A model generated the notes under the pieces. That model was given only the letters and a program-made list of their open reading frames with translations, was not told where the DNA came from and did no database searches. From Stenotrophomonas sp. ESTM1D_MKCIP4_1 (GTDB taxonomy: Bacteria > Pseudomonadota > Gammaproteobacteria > Xanthomonadales > Xanthomonadaceae): a stretch of DNA of 64,000 nt. Numbering within the stretch: the first letter of the stretch is position 1; each line of letters begins with the position of its first letter. The translations under genes were made by a program, and so were the position numbers. Positions 1-9,800 of the stretch are shown here, in pieces. The DNA lies in contig NZ_CP026004.1 of the NCBI RefSeq assembly GCF_003086895.1, forward strand, positions 2,764,731 to 2,828,730. The letters run 5' to 3'.

Positions 1-206
1 GAGGGCACCCGACGGCGTCGTCGGGCGGTGCGCGTTGAATGATGGGGACAGACGCGCAGATTACCAAGGGGGATGTAAAGGAAATTGCGTCCTGCGGGTG
101 ATTGCACTGGCAATTGTTACGCAGCGGTGACGCAGCCGCCGATCCTCATGCGCGGTGCAGCGCGCAGGCGCTACAGTGCACGCATTCTTCCTGCTCGCCC
201 CGGCCC
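1..206. other. Intergenic start of window, no gene seen
   Basis: No convincing coding region is seen here. A perfect hairpin at 8-25 (7-bp arms, 4-base loop) could be the end of a transcript entering from the left, but it has no T-run, so the role is unclear. Confidence 0.4.
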
Positions 207-668
207 ATGCGCAACCCCCGGCTGTTGATCACCGCCATCGCCCTGCTTGTGCTCGGCCTGCTCGGCAACCATTTACTGCAGCGCCCACCGGCACCGCAGT
301 TCGCGCCGGACCTGCAGGGCGCCGACGCCCGCACCGCGCCGGCAGTGCGCGGCGTCAGCGCTGACCGCAGCGACGGACTGCCCGGTTTCCTGCCCGCCGA
401 GGCGCGCCAGACCATCGCCCTCATCCAGCGCGGCGGCCCGTTCCCCCACCGCCAGGACGGCAGCACCTTCGGCAATCGCGAGCAGCGCCTGCCGCAGCGG
501 CCGCGCGGCTATTACCGCGAGTACACGGTCGACACGTCCGGTGCGCCCAATCGCGGCGCGCGACGCATCATCACCGGCGGCGATCCGCCGCAGGCGTGGT
601 ACTACACCGACGATCACTACGACTCGTTCCGCAGTTTCACCGTACCGGCCCCGGGAGAACGCCCATGA
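207..668 (+). CDS. Exported or membrane-anchored guanyl-type ribonuclease (barnase/RNase N1-T1 family)
   Basis: A 153-aa protein that probably cleaves RNA through a 2',3'-cyclic intermediate. Residues 5-21 are a hydrophobic segment with no clear cleavage site, so the enzyme may be anchored in the inner membrane facing the periplasm, or exported. The C-terminal half carries the family signature: E105 in REYTV, the arginines at 119-120 in RGARRIITGG, and H137 in YYTDDHYDSF match the catalytic Glu, Arg and His of barnase. The ATG at 207 was chosen because the hydrophobic segment starts right after it; longer in-frame starts only add an Arg/Cys-rich tail. The stop overlaps the start of the downstream barstar gene (ATGA), the usual enzyme-inhibitor pairing. 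Family assignment is from motifs only. Confidence 0.85.
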   Translation: MRNPRLLITAIALLVLGLLGNHLLQRPPAPQFAPDLQGADARTAPAVRGVSADRSDGLPGFLPAEARQTIALIQRGGPFPHRQDGSTFGNREQRLPQRPRGYYREYTVDTSGAPNRGARRIITGGDPPQAWYYTDDHYDSFRSFTVPAPGERP

Positions 669-1078
669 GCCACGACGATTTCGGCCTCGGCCTGCACGAC
701 ATCAACAATGCCGGCGTCTACGCCATCGATACCGGCGATATCAGCGCTCTGGCTGCAGCCATGCGCGATGCCTCGCTGAAGGTAATCCGCATCGACCTGC
801 ACGGCGTGACCGACAAGCGCACGCTGCTGGCGCGGCTGGCCGCGCAGCTGGATTTCCCGGCTGGCTTCGGCGGCAACTGGGATGCGCTGTCTGACAACCT
901 GCGCGATCTGCAGTGGCTGCCGGCAGCAGGCTATGCGCTGTTCCTGGCCGATGTGGACGCGCTGCGGGCCGGCGCCGCCAAGGATTTCGACACCCTGCTG
1001 GACGTGATGGATGAAGCCAGCCGCGACTGGGTCGGGCGGGACGTGCCGTTCTGGGTGTTCCTGTCGCAGAGCGAGTAA
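665..1078 (+). CDS. Barstar-family ribonuclease inhibitor
   Basis: A 137-aa cytoplasmic protein of the barstar family, which occludes the active site of barnase-type RNases. Visible features are the central IDLHGVTDKRTLLARLA helix region, the FPAGFGGNWDALSDNL motif typical of barstar (the acidic helix that plugs the RNase active site) and the C-terminal WVFLSQSE strand. It overlaps the upstream ribonuclease gene by four bases, so production of enzyme and inhibitor is probably translationally coupled. It would protect the cell from nuclease that folds before export. The length is somewhat above the 90-aa type member because of an N-terminal extension of about 35 residues. Confidence 0.9.
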   Translation: MSHDDFGLGLHDINNAGVYAIDTGDISALAAAMRDASLKVIRIDLHGVTDKRTLLARLAAQLDFPAGFGGNWDALSDNLRDLQWLPAAGYALFLADVDALRAGAAKDFDTLLDVMDEASRDWVGRDVPFWVFLSQSE

Positions 1079-1084
1079 GGACCT

Positions 1085-1162
1085 CATCCACGCATGGCGT
1101 GGATCTAATGGTAGAGACCGACCTTGGTCGGCGCTTCTGCCAACCAAGGTTGGCATCTACCA
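1085..1162. repeat. Cluster of three GTAG-type REP palindromes
   Basis: Three short imperfect palindromes lie back to back: CATCCACGCATGGCGTGGAT near 1085, a GTAG-headed copy around ACCGACCTTGGTCGGC near 1111, and an inverted TGCCAACCAAGGTTGGCA copy ending at 1162. The GTAG or CTAC heads and the stem sequences are those of the SMAG/REP family of S. maltophilia. They lie between the convergent barstar and transmembrane-repeat genes and may form transcript 3' ends. Confidence 0.85.
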
Positions 1163-1178
1163 GAACCAGGGCCCGCGA

Positions 1179-3005
1179 TTACCGGCTCCCGTTATCTTCC
1201 TGCAGTTCCTTCTTGAACGGGATGTCCGGCGGCGGCCGTGCCACGGCCGGCTGGTCCTGCATGTTCGGGTCGGTCAGGCCACAGCCGCCGCCTGCCTGCA
1301 GGATGGAGATCACACAGGAGATCTTCGTGCTGGTGCCCGGCAGCGGGATCTCCATGGCCTTGACCCCCTTGCGCACCCATTCGGCCAGCAGCGATTCCTG
1401 CGGCACCCAGTACTTGTCGAACGACGTGGGCGTGTAGTCGTACGGCGGCCGCTTCAACCACCGGCCCGACTCGGCGATGCGTTCCTTGGTCCAGCCATCG
1501 TTGGCCCCACCCGGCGCACCGCGCTCGGCAGCCCCCTTCCCTTCCTGGCCGGGCACATTGACGCTGCCATCGGCATTGAACAGCCCCTGCCCCGCGCCCT
1601 GCGTGCTGGCCTGCGCCGCGCCGCTCCGCGCGCCGTCACGATTGCGCTGGGACGCGCCCCAATCATCCCCCTTGGCCGGCGTTGCCCAGTTGCCCGGATC
1701 GGGCGCCGGGCGCGCACCGGCCTGCGCCGGCCGCGTTGAACCGGCAGGTGCCCGCGAAGCGCTCGCACTGGTCTCGCTGGGGGCGCTGGCGGCCGGCGCC
1801 GGTGTGCTGCCTGCACCGCTGGAGGGCGACGGCGCCGCCACTTGCGCATTGGCCACGGTGCGTTCGCGCACCTGTACGTCACGGCCGGTGGGCGCACGCA
1901 CGCTGGGTTCGCGCCCCGGCACGGCCGCCATCCGCACCTGCGGGTCGACCACCGGCTGCACGTCGCGCTCGCGCACCTGCACCTCGCGCTGCTGCGGCAG
2001 GCGTACCTGCACCTCGGCGCTGCGCACCGGTTGCGGCGCCACCGGGGTCTGCAGTGTGGCGACCTCGCGCTCCTGCACCTGCACCTCGCGCACTGCGGGG
2101 GCCGGCACGGCCATCGGCACCTGCCGCACCTGCATCGTTACGGACGGTGCCTGTACCGTCTGCACGCTGCGCTCGCGCACGGCGGGCGTGGTATCACGCG
2201 GCACGATGGTCACTTCCGTGCGCGGCACACTCACCGGCGGCACGACGAAATCGGTGGTGGCCTCGGCCACTTCGGTGGCCTGCACCGGTGTCGGCGGCGG
2301 CGCAGCGGGCGGTGCGGGCTCGCTCTGTACCGGCGGAGGTGGCGCCACGGCGGCGCTGGCAGCCACGGCCGGCGCGGCTGCGGCAGACGCTGCTGGCTGC
2401 GGCTGCGGCGCACTGGCCTCACCCGCCGCTTGCCCGCTGGCTGCGGCGCCCGCTTCAGCAGCGGCCGCAGCTTCGGCGCCGGGCTGATCGCCGCCACCTT
2501 CCTGCGCACCGCGGCCGACGAACTCAATCTGCACGCGCTCCCCTTCGGCACCGGGCTCCTCCGGCGCGCTGGTGCGGATCACCGCCACCCACAGCAACGC
2601 CAGGAAGAACAGCAGGTGCAACAGCGCGCTGAGCAGCGCCGAGGTCCAGCGCATCCAGCGCTGATCGCGCGGCGCCGGTTCCCAGCCCTGCCACAGCAGG
2701 CGCCGCGCCGCGCCCCAGGGGCTCAACGCGGGCAGCAGGCCGGTCCTGCCCGGCAACGGCCGCGGCAGCAGCACCGCAATCACGTCGCCGGCATGGAACG
2801 GCCGCGCGATCGGTTTCAGAGAGCGCAGCCAGATCGCCCAGCCATACGGCAGGCGCGTGCGCTTTTCGAGGATGAGGGGGTGCTGCTGGCGCGCCAGCAG
2901 CAGATCGATCAGTTGCTCGGCTCTGGGCAGAGGCACGCGTTGGCGATCAGGCGGCGTTGCCGCGGGGAATGTACGGCGCGTGTCCGCTGTCATGGTCGGT
3001 GGCAT
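1179..3005 (-). CDS. Xanthomonadaceae 'transmembrane repetitive protein'
   Basis: A large protein of unknown function (up to 608 aa). The N-terminal ~115 residues are cytoplasmic-type, with a short [10 protein letters not shown] segment. One strong transmembrane helix follows (about 118-143, [20 protein letters not shown]). Then comes a long low-complexity Ala/Pro/Glu stretch and a region of repeated [12 protein letters not shown] units (about 290-390) that looks like charged coiled or extended repeats. It ends in a compact C-terminal domain (about 505-608) with two cysteines ([16 protein letters not shown]). The topology is like TonB/TolA: an inner-membrane anchor plus a long periplasmic stalk and a small terminal domain. 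That role is inference. Start uncertain: ATG at 3005 or 2993 overlaps nfuA, while a GTG at 2936 begins 10 bases after the nfuA stop. It is co-directional with nfuA. Confidence 0.75.
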   Translation of the reverse strand: MPPTMTADTRRTFPAATPPDRQRVPLPRAEQLIDLLLARQQHPLILEKRTRLPYGWAIWLRSLKPIARPFHAGDVIAVLLPRPLPGRTGLLPALSPWGAARRLLWQGWEPAPRDQRWMRWTSALLSALLHLLFFLALLWVAVIRTSAPEEPGAEGERVQIEFVGRGAQEGGGDQPGAEAAAAAEAGAAASGQAAGEASAPQPQPAASAAAAPAVAASAAVAPPPPVQSEPAPPAAPPPTPVQATEVAEATTDFVVPPVSVPRTEVTIVPRDTTPAVRERSVQTVQAPSVTMQVRQVPMAVPAPAVREVQVQEREVATLQTPVAPQPVRSAEVQVRLPQQREVQVRERDVQPVVDPQVRMAAVPGREPSVRAPTGRDVQVRERTVANAQVAAPSPSSGAGSTPAPAASAPSETSASASRAPAGSTRPAQAGARPAPDPGNWATPAKGDDWGASQRNRDGARSGAAQASTQGAGQGLFNADGSVNVPGQEGKGAAERGAPGGANDGWTKERIAESGRWLKRPPYDYTPTSFDKYWVPQESLLAEWVRKGVKAMEIPLPGTSTKISCVISILQAGGGCGLTDPNMQDQPAVARPPPDIPFKKELQEDNGSR

Positions 3006-3546
3006 CGCGCACGGCGGTCACCCCCGGCACGCGGCCCATCAGCGTCTTCTCGATGCCCTGCTTCAGCGTCACGTCGGCCATGCCACAGCCCTGGCAGCCG
3101 CCACCGAAGCGCAGCAGCACCACGCCATCGGCAGACACCTCCTGCACCGCCACCTTGCCGCCATGCGACGCCAGCTGCGGATTGACCTCGTTCTCCACCA
3201 CCCAGTGCACGCGCTCGACCAGCGAGGCGGCTTCGCCCGGCGCTTCGCCCTTGATGCGCGGCGCCTTGATCGTCAGCTGCTGGGTGCCGGCGTTGCCCGG
3301 AACGATGTCGATCTCGGCGCCATCAAGCCAGGCCACGCTGCGCGCGTCCACGTACAGGGTGAAGCCATCGCAGTCCACGGCCCACTCGTCACCCAGCAGA
3401 TCGCTGGGTTCGGCAAATTCCAGGCGGGCGTCTGCGCGCGGGGTGCCGGGATCGACGGCGCTCAGGCGCACGCCCATGCCGGGCACGCCCTCGCGTTCGA
3501 TCAGCTTGCGGAAATGGGTCTGGGCAGTGTCGGAGATCTGGATCAT
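2947..3546 (-). CDS. nfuA: Fe-S biogenesis protein NfuA
   Basis: A 199-aa iron-sulfur cluster carrier. The N-terminal part (1-95) is a degenerate A-type (IscA-like) domain that has lost the cluster-binding cysteines. The C-terminal part (about 105-190) is a NifU-like domain with the CxxC pair in [20 protein letters not shown] that holds a bridging [4Fe-4S] cluster as a homodimer. It delivers clusters to apoproteins under stress. The length agrees with E. coli NfuA (191 aa). The gene is the first of a two-gene minus-strand unit with the transmembrane repetitive protein. Confidence 0.95.
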   Translation of the reverse strand: MIQISDTAQTHFRKLIEREGVPGMGVRLSAVDPGTPRADARLEFAEPSDLLGDEWAVDCDGFTLYVDARSVAWLDGAEIDIVPGNAGTQQLTIKAPRIKGEAPGEAASLVERVHWVVENEVNPQLASHGGKVAVQEVSADGVVLLRFGGGCQGCGMADVTLKQGIEKTLMGRVPGVTAVRDATDHDSGHAPYIPRGNAA

Positions 3547-3636
3547 CAGGCTATTCTAGCCAAGTCAGCGCCGCTCGCTCATTCGATTTATACACCGGCC
3601 GGCGCAATGTTCAGTCAACACGAGGTGGAGGAACCC

Positions 3637-3987
3637 ATGTCCGACCTGATTCCGCTGGCACAGGCGCATTGTGTGCCGCGAAAAGGCAGCGACCACAAGC
3701 TGGGCGAGGCGCGCCTGGCCGAACTGCTGCCGCAGGTGCCGGGCTGGGAGCTGGCCGAAGCCGGCCAGGCGCTGGTACGCACGTTCCGCTTCAAGGATTA
3801 CTACGCCACCATGGCCTTCGTGAACGCGCTGGCCTGGATCGCCCATCACGAGGACCACCACCCGGACCTGGGCGTGCATTACGACCGCGCCGTCGTGCGC
3901 TATTCCACCCACGACGTGGGCGGCCTGAGCGAGAACGACTTCATCTGCGCGGCCAAGACTTCGGCCCTGACGGAGCATGTGAAATGA
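3637..3987 (+). CDS. phhB: 4a-hydroxytetrahydrobiopterin dehydratase (pterin-4a-carbinolamine dehydratase)
   Basis: A 116-aa cytoplasmic enzyme that dehydrates 4a-hydroxytetrahydropterin to recycle the cofactor of phenylalanine hydroxylase. The family signature is clear: [27 protein letters not shown] contains the paired histidines of the active site, followed by [21 protein letters not shown]. The ATG at 3637 has a GGTGGAGGAA ribosome-binding region just upstream. The stop overlaps the next gene by ATGA. No phenylalanine hydroxylase gene lies in the window. Confidence 0.93.
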   Translation: MSDLIPLAQAHCVPRKGSDHKLGEARLAELLPQVPGWELAEAGQALVRTFRFKDYYATMAFVNALAWIAHHEDHHPDLGVHYDRAVVRYSTHDVGGLSENDFICAAKTSALTEHVK

Positions 3988-4400
3988 ATGTTCGACTGCT
4001 GAGCCTGTCCCTGCTGGCCGCCACCGGCCTGGCCGGCTGTGGTTCCTCCGAACCACCGCCCCCGCCGGCCGCACCACCCACCGAGGTGGCCGCGGTGAAG
4101 ACCCCGCCGCCGCAGTACCCGATGGAACTGGCCTGCACCGGGGTGGGTGGCACCAGCACCTTCAAGGTCACCATCGGCACCGACGGCAAGCCCAGCGAAG
4201 TGCTGCTGCTGACCGGCGCCGGCAATGCGCAGCTGGATGACCTGGCCAGGACCGCCGTGCAGGCCTGGGAGTTCAAGGCCGCCACCCGCAACGGCCAGGC
4301 CGTGCCAGCCACCATCCAGGTGCCGATCAGCTTCAACCCGCCGCAGCCGAAGCCGGACCAGTGCTTCGCCATCGAAGAACGGATGCGCCGCGGCGGCTGA
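3984..4400 (+). CDS. TonB-like C-terminal-domain lipoprotein
   Basis: A 138-aa predicted lipoprotein. The signal peptide ends in a lipobox, [12 protein letters not shown], with the acylated Cys at about residue 19. A Pro-rich linker follows (about 23-45), then a compact domain with the TonB C-terminal pattern: [24 protein letters not shown], then a [30 protein letters not shown] stretch of the kind written as 'G...V.......G...LD..A..AV..W.F' in TonB. It has no transmembrane anchor and stands alone, so it is probably not the TonB motor coupler. A periplasmic or envelope role linked to a TonB-like fold is inferred. It overlaps phhB by four bases. Confidence 0.7.
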   Translation: MNVRLLSLSLLAATGLAGCGSSEPPPPPAAPPTEVAAVKTPPPQYPMELACTGVGGTSTFKVTIGTDGKPSEVLLLTGAGNAQLDDLARTAVQAWEFKAATRNGQAVPATIQVPISFNPPQPKPDQCFAIEERMRRGG

Positions 4401-4498
4401 AGGCCTATATAGCAACGAGGTCAGCCGACGCCCGCCTCACTCCTGCCGCCCCGGCCCGTCCCAGGGCGGCGTCTGAACCCCCAGGAACGCGTCGGTAA

Positions 4499-5308
4499 AT
4501 GCTGCAGATCTCCCCGGAAAACTTCTGGCTCGCACTCGCGGTCACCCTCGCGGCCGGCCTGGCGACCGCCATCGGCAGTCTGCTGGTGCTGTTCTCGCGC
4601 CAGCCCAGCCCACGCCTGCTCGCCTTCGGCCTGGCCTTTGCTGGCGGCGCGATGGTGTATGTGTCGCTGTCGGAAATCCTGAACAAGTCAATCGCCTCGT
4701 TCGCCCTGGCTTACGGCGAGCGCAGCGGATTCACCTACGGCACCGTAGCCTTCCTGCTGGGGGTGCTGGCGATCGTGGCGATCGACCACCTGATCCCGAA
4801 CCCGCACGAGACGCTGGATTCAAAGGAACCAGCGTTCCGCGACACCAGCAAGGCCTACATCAAGCGCGTGGGCCTGCTCACGGCCGTGGCGATCACCGCA
4901 CACAACTTCCCGGAAGGCCTGGCGACCTTCTTCGCCACTGTGGAAAGCCCCTCGGTGGGCATGCCGCTGGCTTTTGCCATCGCCATCCACAACATTCCCG
5001 AAGGCATCGCCATTGCGGTGCCGGTGTACTTCGCCACGCAGAGCAAGCTGCACGCCTTCCTGGCCAGCCTGTTGTCCGGGCTGGCCGAGCCGGTGGGCGC
5101 GGTGCTCGGCTACTTCCTGCTGAAGGGATCGCTGTCGCATGCCACGTTCGGCTGGGTGTTCGGGCTGATTGCCGGCGTGATGGTGTTCCTGGCACTGGAT
5201 GAGCTGCTGCCGGCCGCCAAGCGGTACGCCAAGGGCCACGAGACCGTCTATGGGCTGGTGGCCGGCATGGGGACCCTGGCGATCAGCCTGGTGCTGTTCA
5301 AGTGGTGA
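4499..5308 (+). CDS. zupT: ZIP-family divalent metal transporter ZupT
   Basis: A 269-aa inner-membrane transporter for uptake of Zn2+, Fe2+ and other divalent cations. About eight hydrophobic segments are visible. The two diagnostic metal-binding motifs are HNFPEG at residue 135 and HNIPEG at residue 164, in transmembrane helices 4 and 5. A loop with NPHE near residue 100 joins the first three helices to the rest. The length is close to E. coli ZupT (257 aa). It is preceded by about 100 bases and appears monocistronic. REP palindromes follow the stop. Confidence 0.95.
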   Translation: MLQISPENFWLALAVTLAAGLATAIGSLLVLFSRQPSPRLLAFGLAFAGGAMVYVSLSEILNKSIASFALAYGERSGFTYGTVAFLLGVLAIVAIDHLIPNPHETLDSKEPAFRDTSKAYIKRVGLLTAVAITAHNFPEGLATFFATVESPSVGMPLAFAIAIHNIPEGIAIAVPVYFATQSKLHAFLASLLSGLAEPVGAVLGYFLLKGSLSHATFGWVFGLIAGVMVFLALDELLPAAKRYAKGHETVYGLVAGMGTLAISLVLFKW

Positions 5309-5324
5309 GGGGCCGCGAAGGGCG

Positions 5325-5386
5325 CATCCACGCATGGCGTGGATCTACCGCCCTCGGGTAGAGCCGAGCTTGCTCGACTGGCTCTC
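5325..5386. repeat. Two REP palindromes between zupT and rluC
   Basis: The first is CATCCACGCATGGCGTGGAT, ending in the CTAC tail at 5348. The second is a GTAG-headed copy (5359 on) with stem AGCCGAGCTTGCTCGACTGG. They sit between two convergent genes, as at several other places here. Confidence 0.8.
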
Positions 5387-5426
5387 CGCCGCAGCCGGCC
5401 GAAGAGCTCGCCGCTACAAGGACTCC

Positions 5427-6401
5427 TTACTTCAGCCGGTCCAGCGCCTCCACCAGCTCATCGGCCAGCGGTGCATTCAGCACGTAGGGCGTCTTGCCCG
5501 CGTCCAGCGCAAATTCCAGCGAGGCCGCGTGCAGGAACAGGCGCTTCAGGCCGATCTGCTCACGAAGCCGCTTGTTCACTGCAGGATCGCCGTATTTGTC
5601 ATCACCCGCCACCGGATGGCCCAGGTGCTGGGCGTGCACGCGGATCTGATGGGTGCGCCCGGTTTCGATGCGTACCTCGCAGTAGGAATGGCCGCCACGG
5701 CGCTCCAGCACCCGGAAGTGACTGATGGATTCCTTGCCGATCGCATTCACCTGCACATGGCGCTCGCCGCCCTGGCGCAGGCCGACGTGCAGCGGCGCAT
5801 CAACGGTCATCACGCCATCCGGCATGCGCCCGGCCAGCAGGGTCAGGTAGCGCTTGCGGATGCCGGCACCATGGTCTTCACGCAGCAGCGCCTGCAGCTC
5901 GCTCAGCGCCGAACGCTTCTTGGCCACGATCAACAGGCCGGACGTGTCGCGATCCAACCGGTGGACCAGTTCCAGGGTCTGCCCCGGACGCAGCGCGCGC
6001 AGGGTCTCGATGGCGCCGAAGCTGATGCCGCTGCCGCCATGGCTGGCGACCCCGGTCGGCTTGTTCAGCGCCAGCAGCCGCGCGTCCTCGAAGACGATGG
6101 CCTGCTCCAGGCGGCGCATGAACGCCTCGGGTGGGCCGGCCTTGTCTCCTTCTTCAGTGAGACGAACCGGCGGCACGCGCACTTCATCGCCCGCCTCCAG
6201 CTTGCGCTCGGCCTTGGCACGGCCGCCGTTCACGCGGACCTGGCCGCTGCGGACCAGCTTGTAGACCAGGCTGCGCGGGGCGCCCTTGAGCTGGCCCAGC
6301 AGGAAATTGTCCAGGCGCTGGCCGGCACGATCCTCGGGAACGGTGATCATGCGCACGGAAGGCTTGTCGGCGGCGGGCTTGGTGGGGTCTGAGGCAGTCA
6401 T
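5427..6401 (-). CDS. rluC: 23S rRNA pseudouridine synthase RluC
   Basis: A 324-aa enzyme that isomerises uridines to pseudouridine in domain V of 23S rRNA (positions 955, 2504 and 2580 in E. coli). An N-terminal S4 RNA-binding domain (about 25-85, QRLDNFLLGQL to VNGGRAKAERKLEAGDEV) precedes the RluA-type catalytic domain with HRLDRDTSG at 147-155. D150 is the catalytic aspartate. The ATG at 6401 is the first plausible start; the open frame continues far upstream, antisense into rne, without being coding. It is divergent from rne across a 408-bp region, the same arrangement as in enterobacteria. Confidence 0.95.
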   Translation of the reverse strand: MTASDPTKPAADKPSVRMITVPEDRAGQRLDNFLLGQLKGAPRSLVYKLVRSGQVRVNGGRAKAERKLEAGDEVRVPPVRLTEEGDKAGPPEAFMRRLEQAIVFEDARLLALNKPTGVASHGGSGISFGAIETLRALRPGQTLELVHRLDRDTSGLLIVAKKRSALSELQALLREDHGAGIRKRYLTLLAGRMPDGVMTVDAPLHVGLRQGGERHVQVNAIGKESISHFRVLERRGGHSYCEVRIETGRTHQIRVHAQHLGHPVAGDDKYGDPAVNKRLREQIGLKRLFLHAASLEFALDAGKTPYVLNAPLADELVEALDRLK

Positions 6402-6809
6402 CGGGCTGTTTATTCTGTTACACTCGGGGGGCGAGATAAGGGATTGATTTCGTTGGAAGTTACTCAGGGCCAGAAGCCCAGCTTCCGACGAATCCGGCAC
6501 AGTGCGCGACCACCGCCCGCGGGGCGGCCATGTTAGCGGCTCACCGGCCTTCCCGGCCATCGCCGGATGCCTGACACGCAACCGTGCTGAACATGTCCCG
6601 CGTGGCGCTCCAGCCTGGCTGACAGCTGCCTGCGGCCCTGCTACACCCCAAAACCCATAAGAGTGAAGCGCTCCCGCGGCCTGCCGTGGTGTCGTAGCGC
6701 TGGAAACCCAAGCCGCCCTCCCCGCGCTTGCGCGAATGGGCGGCGAGCCGTGTCCAGAGGCGAAACCCCATGGCGTTCCGCGCGGTAGCCGCTTGCGAGG
6801 AACGCAACA
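6402..6809. promoter_or_regulatory. Divergent rluC/rne control region and long rne leader
   Basis: This 408-base stretch has no gene. It holds at least one GC hairpin (around 6507-6530, CCGCCCGCGGGGCGG). The last ~200 bases before rne look able to fold extensively. In E. coli the long rne 5' UTR senses RNase E activity and mediates autoregulation. The length and folding here suggest the same logic, but the sequence is not recognisably the enterobacterial element. Confidence 0.5.
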
Positions 6810-9800
6810 ATGAAGCGAATGCTGATCAACGCCACGCAGGCTGAAGAGCTGCGTGTTGCCATCGTGGATGGCCAGTCGTTGTATGACATCGACATCGAAC
6901 AGCCGTCGAAGGAACAGAAGAAGTCCAACATCTACAAGGGCCGGATCTTCCGCATCGAGCCCTCGCTGGAAGCGGCGTTCGTCGAGTACGGTGGTGGCCG
7001 CCATGGCTTCCTGCCGCTGAAGGAAATCTCCCGCGACTACTTCCAGGCCGGTGTCGACCACAACAAGGCCGGCATCCGCGAGCTGCTGAAGGAAGGCCAG
7101 GAAATCGTCGTCCAGGTGGACAAGGAAGAGCGCGGCAACAAGGGCGCCGCCCTGACCACGTTCATCTCCCTGGCCGGCCGCTACATGGTGCTGATGCCGA
7201 ACTCGCCCAGCGCGGGCGGCGTGTCCCGTCGCATCGAAGGCGAAGACCGGGCCGCCCTGAAGGACGCCCTGGACAAGCTGAACATCCCCGACGACATGGG
7301 CGTGATCATCCGCACTGCCGGCGTCGGCCGCGATGCGGAAGAACTGCAGTGGGACCTGGATTACCTGCTGAACGTCTGGCGTGCCATCGCCGACGCGGCG
7401 CTGAGCAAGCCCGCCCCGTTCCTGATCTACCAGGAATCGCGCCTGATCGTGCGCGCCCTGCGTGACTACCTGCGCGCCGACATCGGCGAGATCCTGGTGG
7501 ACACCGAGGAAATGTACGAGCACGCCAAGGAGTTCATGCAGCAGGTGATGCCGCAGACCCTGCGCAAGCTCAAGCATTACAAGGACGACATCCCGCTGTT
7601 CAACCGCTTCCAGATCGAATCGCAGATCGAAGGTGCCTACGAGCGCAACGTGCGCCTGCCGTCGGGCGGCTCGATCGTGGTCGACCAGACCGAAGCGCTG
7701 ACCGCGGTCGACGTCAACTCCTCGCGCGCCACCAAGGGCAGCGACATCGAGGACACCGCCTTCCAGACCAACCTGGAAGCGGCCGAGGAAGTGGCCCGCC
7801 AGCTGCGCCTGCGCGATCTGGGCGGCCTGGTGGTCATCGATTTCATCGACATGGCCTCCAACAAGCACCAGCGTGAAGTGGAAAACCGCCTGGCCAACGC
7901 GCTGAAGTACGACCGCGCGCGCGTCCAGGTCGGCCGCATCTCGCGCTTCGGCCTGCTGGAAATGAGCCGCCAGCGCCTGCGCCCGAGCCTGGGCGAATCC
8001 AGCCAGATCGTCTGCCCGCGTTGTGATGGCCACGGCCGCATGCGCAGCGTCGAGTCGCTGTCGCTGTCGATCATCCGCGTGGCTGAAGAGCATGCGATGA
8101 AGGAGAACACCGGGCAGGTGCTGGTCCAGGCCCCGGTGGAGATCGCCAATTACCTGCTGAACGAAAAGCGCAGCGCACTGCGCGAGATCGAACAGCGCCA
8201 TGAGGCGCCGATCGTCATCGTCGCCGACGAGCAGCTGCACACGCCGCATTACACCGTGACGCGCCTGCGCGAGAACGAGCTGGGCGAAGAGAGCAGCAAG
8301 CCGAGCTACCAGCGCGGCACCCCGCGCAAGCTGCCGGTACATGCCCTGACCAAGGGCCAGCTGAACATCCCGCCGCCGGCCGTCACCCAGGTCAAGCACA
8401 CCGCGCCGGCCCCGGTGCGTGCAGAAGCCGAACCGGTGGCTGCACCGGCCCCGGCCCCGGTGGCTGCCGCCCCGGCCCCGGTCGCCACGGGCGGCGTGGT
8501 CGGCTGGCTCAAGCGCATCTTCGGCGGCGATTCCACGCCGGCACCCGCGCCTGCCCCGGCGGCCCGCCAGCCGCAGCAGGACGGCGGCCGCAGGGACCGC
8601 AACAAGGATCGCAACAAGGACCGCAAGGACCGTCGCGACGACAGCCGTGGCAATGGCAATGCGCAGCAGCAGAAGGACGGCGGCAACCGCAAGGACCGCG
8701 GTGAGCAGCGCAAGGACGGCCGTCAGGGCAACAACAACAACGGCAACGCCCAGCAGCAGCCGCAGGGCAAGCAGCAGAAGGAAGGCCAGCCGCAGCAGCA
8801 GAAGCAGCCGCGCAACGAGCAGCAGGGCCAGAACCCCCAGCAGCAGCCGAAGCTGAAGCAGCCCAAGCAGCCGCGCCCGCAGCAGGACGGCGACAAGCCG
8901 GCCGAGAAGCCGCAGCGCACGCCCGCCGAGGCACCGGTCGACACCGCAGCCGCCGCTGCGGCCGTAGCCGCGACGGCGGTTACCGCCAACGTGGTGACCG
9001 CACAGGAAGGCACCGCGCCGGTTGCGCCCATCGCGCCGGTCGCCGATGTCGTCGTGGCCGATGCCACCCCGGTGGCCGACGTCACGGCCAACGCAGGCAC
9101 TGACGCTGACGTCGCTGCAGCCGCCGTTGCAGGCGAAGACGCTGCAACCGACGGCGCAGGCGAGCAGGCAGGCGAAGGCGCGACCCGTCGTCGCCGTGGC
9201 CGTCGCGGTGGCCGTCGCCGTCGTCGCGGTGGCGGTGAGAACGCCGCTGGCACCGATGCCCTGGGCGATGACCAGGACGACGGTGACGAGGGTGATGACA
9301 GCGACAGCGCCGAGCAGACCGCCGACACGGCCGTTGAGGTCGCTCCGGCCGTTGCTGCGGAGCAGCCCGCCCGTTCGCAGCCGGAGTTCGATTTCGATGA
9401 CGACGTCGAGCCGGCTGCCGTGGAGACCGCGAAGCCGGCACGTGCGCCGGCGGCGGTTGCCGCTGCAGCCCCGGTGGTTGCCGTGAGCAGCGCCGTGGTC
9501 GACGCGGCGGCCCCGCAGGAAGCGGCAGCGCCGGCACCGGCCGTCAAGGCCGAACCGGCCCCGCAGCCGGTGCAGACCAGCATGCTGGACCAGATCGACG
9601 CCGCAACCCCGGCCCAGCCGGCAGCACCGGTCGCGCCGGTGGCCGAAGCAACGCCGGTCGTCGAGGAGGCCGCCCCGGCCCCGGTCGTCGTCGAAGCTGC
9701 GCCGGTCGTGGAGGCCGCTCCGGTGGTTGAAGCCCAGCCGGTGATCGCCGAAGCCGCCCCGGCCGTTGAAGCCGCCCCGGTGGTAGAAGCGAAGCCGATC

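Noticed and set aside
6402..8399. Upstream extension of the rluC frame into rne
   Set aside because: It continues antisense to the RNase E catalytic domain. The normal RluC start at 6401 gives a full-length enzyme.
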